Assembly (NCBI GenBank): GCA_015501595.1
Contig: JADNRX010000002.1
Location: forward strand, 620,001 to 684,000
DNA from: Hymenopellis radicata
Taxonomy: Eukaryota > Basidiomycota > Agaricomycetes > Agaricales > Physalacriaceae
Reading direction: 5' to 3'
DNA: 64,000 nucleotides
In this document: positions 55,796-64,000 of the stretch, in pieces
How positions within the stretch are numbered: position 1 is the stretch's first letter
Layout of the letters: each line of letters begins with the position of its first letter
Notes under the pieces: generated by a model
Seen by the model: the letters and a program-made list of their open reading frames with translations, nothing else
Told to the model about the DNA's origin: nothing
Databases searched by the model: none
Translations under genes and position numbers: made by a program

Positions 55796-57591
55796 CTAGA
55801 GTACAGATCCTCCTCCATCCAAACAAATAGCAATGTCTAATCCCTCATCCTTCATCTCATGCAAAGCAACAATACAAGCATGACTAAGATTGGGAAATCG
55901 CGCCACATGAGAAGCTGCCGACCGGAACCGGAACCACGCCCGCCGCATCGTTCTCTTCCGCGAACGCAGCATATTGACTAGATCCGGGCCAACAAATCTC
56001 CAGTCGCCGTCCGCCCAACAAATCCTCGAAACGAAATCAATACTCTCGAGCTTGGGAACAAGTCGATGCCGCTCTCCATCATCCACCTCCATCAGACTCT
56101 TCATCAATTCGGCAAGCACATGCTCAATGCGCCCGACTTGACGAGCCATGGCGTCCGAGTCAGTATGGAACCCGATGCCCAGATCCGTTAAGCACGGGAC
56201 GAGTTTAAGGATATCGGCGAGGGGCTCTCCAGACAATGCTGAATCGCGAAAGTAAAGTCTGGTCAGAGAACACTGTGATGAGTCGAGGAAAGGAGGAATG
56301 AAAGGAAGACATGACAAGTGGCTTATGTCTCCAATGTCAAGGGATAAAAGTGCGGGAAGCGACAGATAGGCCAAAAGAGTAGGGTCATTGATAGTGAGGT
56401 GCGTAAGGGAGGTATTCGAGATGGAAGGTTCCACCGTCTCGACTTGAAGATCGTCATCATCAATAAGTCCAACAAGATTGGCATCCATATAAACAAGATC
56501 CACACAGCGTCTGATGACGAAGAGGGGAGGGATAGGGCAGGGAAAATATATGCTGAACTTCGAGGTGAAGGACATCAACAGTACGTAGTTGAGGCGCAGG
56601 AGCGCGTTTTCGACTGAGACTTGCCTCAGCTTTGGGGCCACCGCAAATGCACTAATGAGGGAGTGTGGTCCTCTCCCCAAGCTTCCCAGAGGGACTTTGG
56701 GTCACACCCTACAAATGTCAAGTGCCTGAGCTCCGGCACCTTCCCTTGTACGCCTTCCAAATACATTCCTAGTTCACTAGGAACCGCCAACGATACACAT
56801 GCCCAGCGTTCCGAGTGGGACATTAACACGTCCAACAAACTATGGATGTGGCTTCGATGTCCCACACAATCATCGAACTGGATCTCGACATGCAAGTCCA
56901 ACTTGCAGGATCCACTATAACCCAGGGCGGTTTGAAGAATCGCAATAGGGTTTTTATATCTGACAAAAGTCGGACAGCAGTGACTAAAACCGCCACCCCC
57001 GATACAACCGCATCCGCCGGACGTGATTCGGAAGGTCGTCCAAAGATGAGGGTATCGTGACGCGGAGCGCCAACTGCTACAGACGTGGCTGGCAGCCCAG
57101 GCACCTTGTTTAGGATCGAGAACCATAAAGCCAACGTCGGGAATGAGCCTGAGAAAGATTTCCTGTAAAACTTCCTTTGGAAACCTTCGGATAGTAGAAA
57201 GTGCGCCTAAAACCTGCCACGAACGGTTCTGCAACAGGGCGCGGTCGTCCTCCAACTGTTCGAGTGCATGAGTGGAATATGGGGATGATAGCAGCGAAGC
57301 GGTTTCGTCGTCGAGACGCGTGAGGTGCGTGGAGAACAGAGCATGGAGTTCATGCAGAAGCGGGATTTCGGCATCGGATGGAGGGTCGTTAGCGGAAAAC
57401 AGGTGTTCTAGAGCAGCAGGGGCCGTGGGAAGAGCATTTGGACTGACTTGGAGCGCATCAGGACGCATACCCGTCGCCAAGCAGAGAGCTCTTTCAATGA
57501 GTCTTCGTATGATGAAGGAGGAAATACTCGACATGCTCGATGAGCCGGAATACATCGAGGTAGTTGAATTGTGTTGCGACCTAGTTTCCAT
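55796..57591 (-). CDS. F-box / leucine-rich-repeat-like protein 2
   Basis: Same layout as the gene at 6372-8089. DPPSDAEIPLLHELHALFST begins the coiled coil, IRRFPKEVLQEIFLRLI with CSSWRSASRYPHLWTTFRI is the F-box, and GKVPELRHLTFVGCDPK then APKLRQVSVENALLRLNYVL starts the LRR-like part. The frame changes at about 56650-56690. Either a 44-base intron with a weak donor (GTCCCT...ATTAG) or one missing base (CCC for CCCC near 56655) explains it. The start is set at METRSQHN, 57591; upstream hydrophobic sequence in frame is probably leader. SCF substrate-receptor role is inferred from the family. Confidence 0.68.
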
Positions 57592-57898
57592 GTCAGTCAG
57601 AAATACGCTGCAAATACACAAGACATACAAGATGATGCTGAGGTTGAGCAGAAACAAGGATGATAACAATCACGATAGTGGGATCCCGCTCTTATAGACA
57701 TCGAAGACGCCAAATCAAAACAAAGAGAACGATCCATTGTTCGAATGAAAAGGTAAGCCCATTGCAAATCATAATGGCGCGCGCGGTCCACAATGGGGTT
57801 GGACACTTCTCGAACAAGCAAGCAAGGAGCGAGATGCGCCGTGAGACTGGCAGCGGCGCGTGTTCGTTCTAAAGTATTCGTCGGGGGGTAACAAGCAC

Positions 57899-58320
57899 TC
57901 ACTGAGTGCGGCATAAAAGACCGATATGTTCAAGCTGCTTCAGCTGTCCCCATCCAGTACCAAAATCTCGGAACGCGTCAATAGTGGCGATAAGAGTTTG
58001 AACAACCTCGGCGAGGAAGATCCACAAGACTAGGAAGTGGACCCAATGTCGGCCGGAAACTTTGCGGGGCGACACACAATGCAATATAGAATAACTAATA
58101 GACCATGAGGATGGCCCGGGAAGAACGAAGCAAAAGACGTGATTTGCAGATCTGCACGCATAACACCCGTACTAGTTGAACAGATGACCGATTAGCTACG
58201 AGAATTTTCACTGTCGTCCCATGCGGAAGGAAAGGAATCGCGTACCATGGGAACGGTCCTGCCGCCAGCGATCAGGTCGAGCGCGTAGAACCAGCGTATT
58301 CCACTCACAGGTTTGCGATG
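57899..58320 (-). pseudogene. Decayed, truncated copy of the DUF6534 gene
   Basis: LVLWIFLAEVVQTLIATIDA and FRDFGTGWGQLKQLEHIGL match the loop of the DUF6534 gene at 39998-41319, and the DNA upstream aligns with its 5' part (TTCCCATGGTAC, GGTCATCTGTTCAAC, GTGCAGATCTGC). But LFN is followed by TAG where the intact gene has TGG, and about ten bases of the first helix are missing. Nothing of the second half of the gene is found downstream. This is a pseudogene or gene fragment rather than an assembly error, since it combines a stop, a deletion and loss of half the gene. Confidence 0.7.
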
Positions 58321-58400
58321 TACAAAGACTCCAGTCCGCGCAATGGACATCCATAGCCTTATAATAGAACGGGTTACGGGAGGTCGATTAAGTAACACGA

Positions 58401-60404
58401 TTGAAGGAAGACGCGTTCCCCCTGCCGTTTTGTCTTGGTTTTGTCAGAAACGATGATGATTGTACGCGCTTTCCACGCGTCGTCAGGTTCATCAGCGTAA
58501 TAACCGCCGCCGGAGGTCAACTGAAGAGGCGTCTCTCTAGCCAGTGATGAAGAATCTCGCTTATTGAATCGGCGACATTCTAATTTCTGTTGGTAAGTAT
58601 GGAGCTACAGTAGTGCAGGCTGAGGGGAGGTGAGTGGGACCCGGACTTGGAAGGGAAAGGGATGACACAGCTGAGGTGCGTGTCGAGGCCCGTTGAGGGC
58701 CGGGAGATACAATGGTTTACCCGATCGTCATGAGGATGACCTCAAACCCATTTGTCCCCTCCTCCCATGGGCCGTTGGCCAATAATGGCGCTCGCAGACC
58801 GGCAGCTTGCAGGCTACGCGAAAAATATTTCGCCTCCTGTGGCGCTCAGTCGGGCAAGGAGCCAGAACGTGCAGGCGACATTGTCTTCTGTTACGTTGAG
58901 TGTTCCCATTGTCTCTGTTTTCGCCCTCTACTGCGAGTCTCTGCGACCTCTCTCGCTTGTCCTAGCAGCTGTTTCTCTACTCGAAAAGTACTATCTTTGT
59001 GTTTATTGAACAAGCGCTGCCCCTGTGTGGTGGGTCCTTCAGATCTATGCCTCCAAAGGATTTTCTGTACTACACATGTAGAGAACGATTCTTTGCGTCC
59101 CGTTTACTGCCAGCCGCTCTAGAGCCGCTCACCAGTGCTAGTGAGGGTATACGCGACTCCGAGTCTAAAATTCCCTTCTTCAGAATCTGCTTCTGGTAAT
59201 CCACTCTACCTCTTAGCCTGCAGCAGCATACTATGACTTTCGCTCCCGAAAAAAATCTGTCGTCTCTTATATCTGTGTACACTAAGTATTAACGATATCA
59301 ACGCGAAGACTGGCAGTTAGGCGGTGTCTGCGCGGCCGCGCTCTCTGCTGCTCCTGCTTTCCCGAGATACTGACTTTAGGACTTCAGCCTTCAGGAAATG
59401 ACTCCTGGTCAGATTGTGTTCAAAAGGACGACTTCGAATTCATCTTGTAGTCTCAGTACTCGTATACGAAGCAGGTCGACTGCAGTTCGAGATTATGAGT
59501 CCTGCCTTAATGGTCAAACGCCTTCGACTTCCTTTGTCTAGTAGAAAAGACTGGATACTCTGTCCTCGGCTCTACTTTCACGAGAAACAACCTCCTTGCT
59601 GCGACGCTAAATACCTTTAAGTACCTGCGTCTCATCCGGAGGCGTCTTGTATTCTGGTCCAAACCGAAGTATTCGGCCTCTTATCTCTGACACGTATCAC
59701 ACCATCGCGGGAGAAGACGTCGACATCGTCTTCACCTTTTCTTTCAACGCCTTGAGTCTGAGGTTGAGACTAGATCGACAAGGTGACGATGTCCATGACA
59801 ACAACAGAGAGCCCGGACAAGTGGAAGCTTTGTTGAGGTTCTTCTGATCCATGGAAATATTTCCAAAGCGGCCTTTGTTGTTGAGATGGCAGTCAGTGAC
59901 CTGAACAGGTAAGCCGGCAAGATCCGCGTGTCCGACCCTGAGAACGGGGAACACGTTCTACAACGCGCTCGCATTTTGGTTCTAGCGATGCAGCTCGCGC
60001 AAAGCTTGCGGAAGGTCGTGAAAAGCAGGGGGGCGTAATTGTGGCAAATTAAAGGACACGCAGTTTACATACACGAGCCGCCCATGTTCCCGGTCCCACA
60101 CGATATGCTCGAGGCCGCGGCGGCCCTAGTTTACTTATCATCACCTGGCTCTTCCATCAGCTCTCTCTTCCTGACCTCACCCTTTTTTCTCTCTCCCTCC
60201 CCCCCAACGCACATAATTTCCCGCTACCCATCTAATACTCGTCTTTTGACTCAGTCGCCTTTCGTTTCTTTCTATGCAGCAGTCATCATAATTCAATCGA
60301 TACCCAGGACAGGTAATAAGGACAGGAATTTTTGGACACTAGGAGATAAATTTGGGTTTTGGATGATAAAGGATGCCACCGTTTAATCTGAATTTCACTA
60401 CTGT
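58401..60404. other. 2-kb region without a recognised gene; leader of the GATA gene
   Basis: No frame shows a recognisable protein. The last 300 bases probably hold the GATA-factor promoter and leader: a pyrimidine-rich tract (CCTCACCCTTTTTTCTCTCT, about 60172-60200) is of the type that marks fungal transcription starts. Long 5' leaders are common for fungal regulatory genes. The part 58700-59300 is rich in short direct and inverted words but shows no clear repeat. Confidence 0.35.
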
Positions 60405-62002
60405 ATGTCGTCCTTTGATGACAGCTCGCAATCGTATGCTGATGGCGCTATTAGGGCAGCGGCGTGGATGGACTCTTGGATGCGCCGCTCCCCGGGCCCT
60501 TTCAATTGGGCCGCGCACCATCGGCTGCTTCGTTGCAGTCATCGCTCTCACTCGGTCGGGATGGAGGCGCGAGAGGCCGGGACTTGCCCGGTCAGTCGTT
60601 CATGGATCTGACGCAGACGCTGCAGGTGCGTTCCGGTGACGTGTCTCGCTTCGATAAGGCTGACAATAATCCACTTTTATTTACAGGCATGCAGCAACGT
60701 CGCTAAGCATCTTGAGCAAGGCCAACGATTGCACAATCTGGGATGGCGGTTGGGCTATTTGAACCAGCAGCAGAACGTGCCTGGAGGCGTCAAGAGGTGA
60801 GCGTCTGTTTCTCTCTTGCTTATCTGCGGATCAGCTCGTCGCGGTCAGAGCGACGGATACTTTTCTTATACCCCGCACTCGCGTTCATCATTACTTTTTT
60901 GTTTCCGCGGACACTGACATTGTTTACAGGCCCGCTAAAAAGACGATTCGGTTTACTCCATTTCCGTTTGCTCGCCGAGGCTTCACGGTCTCTGCTGAAC
61001 GCTCTACCATACGCCCTGTATTGGACCTCGATCTCAACAGGGAGTCGGCAGGAATGGAGTACGAGTTCATACCGAGTCCTCGCCCCCGTTCTCCTAGCCC
61101 GATCAGATTGCGTTCACCATCGCCAGAGCCGATTAGAATGCGTTCGCCATCGCCTCAGAGAGACCTGATCAGGGAGGTGCTTCGAGAAAGGGCAGCAATG
61201 AGGCAGCGTCGCATGTCGTCACCGATGTTAACCGAGTCCCGCTCACCTTCACCGCCGCCAACACGCTCACCTTCACCGCTACCGCATAGCTCTCGCGCTC
61301 GTCCCACGCCGTCTGCACCCACGCCTCGCGCACTAAACGCTGCCCTTCGTACTGGGACGCCTTCTGCTGTCTCGGGGGCACCTGCGTGTGCCAACTGTGG
61401 TGCCACACAAACACCGCTGTGGCGGAGAGGACTCAACGACGAACTCAATTGCAACGCGTGCGGTCTCTACTGTAAAATGCACAAGCGTCCACGGCCCTCA
61501 AGAACAGGGTCGTTGCTGCTCCCCCCGCAGAGGTACACAACTCGGAGTCTGCGTCTGGAGGTGCCCGCCTGCTGAGTGCATAAACTGTCACACTACCACA
61601 ACGCCTCTATGGCGTCGTGATGAGGCCGGACGCTCGCTTTGCAACGCGTGCGGATTGTACTTCAAGCTGCACGGCACCCCTCGGCCCATCGAGCTCAAGA
61701 GCGATGTCATCAAGAAACGCTCTCGCCCGTCGAACACGCCTGCTTCGGCATCATCAAAAGCAGCAACTCGCCCACGCCTTGAGCCCCAGTCATCCGAGGA
61801 GAACATCATGGACAGCCTCAGCTTTCACCGTGATTTTTCTGCCCCATCGAACCTCCCTCCGCCTCCCGCGTCTGCGTCAGAATCTGAGGGTGAGACGCCC
61901 TTCCCAGGGCCTTATCACCCGAACCGGATATGGGCTCTTGCGCGGAAACGCAAGATGGAGGATTTGGGCCCGGCGAGGCTGCGGAAGCATCTGCGCGTCT
62001 GA
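60405..62002 (+). CDS. GATA-type transcription factor with two zinc fingers
   Basis: [20 protein letters not shown] starts the protein; later exons give [30 protein letters not shown] and a Ser-Pro-Arg-rich stretch ([20 protein letters not shown]). Finger 1 is [14 protein letters not shown] with [16 protein letters not shown], and finger 2 is [14 protein letters not shown] with [16 protein letters not shown]. Each is a type IV Cx2C-x17/18-Cx2C finger with the basic tail. The linker reads [17 protein letters not shown] if one base is added at each end, so it lacks the Cys-rich block of SreA/Fep1-type iron regulators. A third break lies near 60490-60530. It should bind HGATAR sites. The C-terminus ends [19 protein letters not shown]. 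Confidence 0.8.
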
Positions 62003-62468
62003 TCGCCTGTGTATTTATTCGAAAGTACTATATCCTTTTTCATCTAATCCTCTGCCTCTATCTATGCCCTCTTCTTGGTTACTTTGACAATACCTATACC
62101 TATGGTCGGATTTGGATTCGGACTGCTATGCACCCTTTGTTACTTTATTCGCCTACTCTCGTTCTTTTTGTCGCTCGCTATCGTTGGTTGATTCTACATA
62201 GACTTTATTTAGCTTAGTACATACTGCACTTGTGTTGATAATGTTATAACACCCACTCAGTCGGATTTACCGAGTGGATTTGTGACGTATGAGATGGCCT
62301 GGGCGTTGAAGAGTCTATTTATCAGCGCTTGAACCTGAAGCTTGGAGAGGTATGGGACTCAAAGCTCAGCGCCTTCAAGCGCTCAAGTGTAGTGAAGTGC
62401 ATGTTCCGCGCAAAAAATACAAAGTGGGTAGCTAACTCGACGATAATCCTAAACTTTCGAACGACTTG
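62003..62468. other. Convergent intergenic region, no gene seen
   Basis: 466 bases between the 3' ends of the GATA gene and VPS33. A/T-rich, no frame of interest. Confidence 0.4.
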
Positions 62469-64000
62469 CTATATGCCAGCATCTTTAGACCCTCCTGACT
62501 TGGTGATACCAGCAATGCCATCAATCAGGCTAGAAGCACTGACGATGCCGGTAGTGGCCACAATAAACTTACGGCCTAGAGGGAACTTGTGAGCCTCCGA
62601 ATTCGTGAGCAGCAATAGAACAAACCTCGGTTTTGCCGAGCCACCCATCGCAGAGCTGCGATCTCTGTGTACGTGCACCCGCCCAGGAAGAACACAACGG
62701 TCGTCATCGTCTTTTCACCAAGACGAGCTATATGTATGCATTGGGTCAGCAAAGTTCAGTCATGACGGGAATGGGACTTGCCAGTGGGCGCATGCGAGTG
62801 TCCATGAGCTGGCTTCTGTGCGATGTCCACCGTTTCGCCGGGAATCGTTGAGATAAGGTCCTCGAAGCCTTTCCACCCTACAACAGGATGCGCCTGGAGC
62901 TTCCCCGCAGCATCCGCAGGTGCGCTGTCCCCAGTCAGCCGTTCTTTCTCTACCGGGTTGTTAAGTATAGCATCTCGTTGCGTAAGGCATTGAACAAGAC
63001 GGATGCTGATGGGCGCATAGCCAGAATAGACGAAGCTGATGTCCGTTTCCGCTTCATCTAGGGCCTCGGAATTGTCCTCGATCCAGAGACGTAACGATTT
63101 CCGGAGAGATACGAAGGGGTACTTGGGTAGTGGCACAGACGATGGTGGTAGGGGATTCGGTATCAACATTGCTAATGATGACGAGGACAACGAGAGTAGC
63201 ATAGGCAGAAAATTGTACCCATATGTCTATGGGCTTATAAGCAAGAAGTGGCTAGCAAGAGGAATAGACGTACTTGAAGTATCTCGCGCTTGAGGTTTTC
63301 GAGCGTCTTAGCCTTTATCCCGCCTGTGGTTATGCTTGCCAGGCAAAGAAGTCTGACCACCAGTTCCATTTCAGCGTTCTGGGCAATCAAGTCTTCAATT
63401 GCCGAGATTTGTTCTGAAGTGTTATACGACGCTAGCAAATCTTTATGAAGAATGTCAGAAATATCGTGTCGATCAAGTACAAGGCGCGCATACTCTGTTG
63501 TATTTCAAGCGCTTTACTGAAATGCTCTGTGTTGGTCATTGGAACAAGCATTTCAGCCAGTCCAATGTCTGTATGACTGTCAGGCGGATTTACAGATCTG
63601 GGGCGTCCGACTTACGAAGAACAAGAGCCTGGCGCTCAGACTGTAAGCCACCCAATTTACCAACAACGTCCTTGAGTTGTGGAATCGTCTTCGCTTGCCG
63701 ACTAGTCTTCGCGATAAATGAGTTTTGAAGAAGGGCTAGGAAGAAGGACTCGACCTTACCTGATATTCCACCTCCAAACGGCGTGCAATCTTGTTCAACC
63801 GCCTCAGAACGGTTGAAAAGTTGACATCTCGCAATTCAGCGAAAAGGGTATCGGACGATGAAAGATGGTACTTCTTCTTCGCCTCTTTCCTCATAGCCGG
63901 TGCCGGGGTTGCCTGAGACGACGACGCAGCAGTAGCTGATGGGTCATTCACTGGTGGTGATACAAGTGATGCGGGCAGGTCCACGTGAGCTGGGAAACAT
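62469..64000 (-). CDS. VPS33: Vacuolar protein sorting-associated protein 33 (5' end outside window)
   Basis: The gene enters from the right edge. Exons read LPASLVSPPVNDPSA, KKKYHLSSSDTLFAELRDVN, FSTVLRRLNKIARRLEVEYQ, TIPQLKDVVGKLGGLQSERQ, ISAIEDLIAQNAEMELVVRL and LASITTGGIKAKTLENLKRE. Next come LTGDSAPADAAGKLQAHPVV-type sequence, TTVVFFLGGCTYTEIAALRW and KFIVATTGIVSASSLIDGIA, with the stop at 62469. These are the conserved blocks of the C-terminal two thirds of Vps33, the Sec1/Munc18 protein of the HOPS and CORVET tethers, which templates SNARE assembly at vacuole and endosome. The N-terminal part lies beyond position 64000. Confidence 0.9.

Noticed and set aside
60405..62002. Siderophore regulator SreA/Urbs1 orthologue
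   Set aside because: Two GATA fingers are present, but the best reading of the linker lacks the conserved Cys-rich block, so the specific assignment is not supported.
1..64000. tRNA, rRNA or CRISPR features
   Set aside because: I looked for A/B-box pairs with a cloverleaf, rRNA-like blocks and regularly spaced short repeats and found none that hold up by eye; a tRNAscan run could still find one.

Overview
The window is nuclear DNA of a basidiomycete fungus, very probably a mushroom-forming agaricomycete. Genes are dense, lie on both strands and are cut by many introns of about 45-60 bases with GT...AG ends. The gene set fits: two AA9 lytic polysaccharide monooxygenases, F-box/leucine-rich proteins, seven-helix DUF6534-type membrane proteins, an agaric-type HNH protein and a TKL-type kinase, mixed with conserved eukaryotic housekeeping genes. 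I see no rRNA, tRNA, CRISPR array or autonomous transposon.

Layout. 1-6 kb: a JmjC demethylase-like gene (cut by the left edge), a Zip3-like RING protein and a SAMHD1-type dNTPase. 6-13.5 kb: a perfect 39-bp palindrome, an F-box gene, the ER chaperone subunit Asterix, a membrane LEA_2 protein, a tiny secreted cysteine-rich peptide and two CCHC zinc-knuckle genes. 14-35.4 kb is a housekeeping block: RCL1, MET8, SLT11/RBM22, a TMCO4-like lipase-fold protein, a YeeE/YedE transporter, a kinase, pyridoxal kinase, ARP2, MDM10, a SWSAP1-like protein, UBA3 and INCENP. 35.5-48.6 kb: an NTF2-like protein, an unrecognised gene, a DUF6534 protein, two AA9 genes flanking a tandem duplication of two more CCHC genes, and a small membrane protein. 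48.7-64 kb: TIM50, a diverged tandem-repeat array, EOS1, an HNH protein, a second F-box gene, a decayed DUF6534 copy, a two-finger GATA factor and VPS33 (cut by the right edge).

Themes. Mitochondrial functions recur: MDM10, TIM50, and the CCHC family, whose four members all begin with an Arg-rich, acid-free leader that looks like a mitochondrial presequence. All four CCHC genes carry a CTTATCT (GATA-type) element just before the start codon, and a GATA factor is encoded in the same window. This family is the best candidate here for something undescribed.

A caution for every reader: many otherwise well-conserved genes show a single-base frame break, most of them explainable by one base lost or gained in a short homopolymer. 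Several housekeeping genes are affected (pyridoxal kinase, the TMCO4-like gene, YeeE, EOS1), so residual assembly indels are the simplest explanation. Calls of pseudogene should be made with that in mind.
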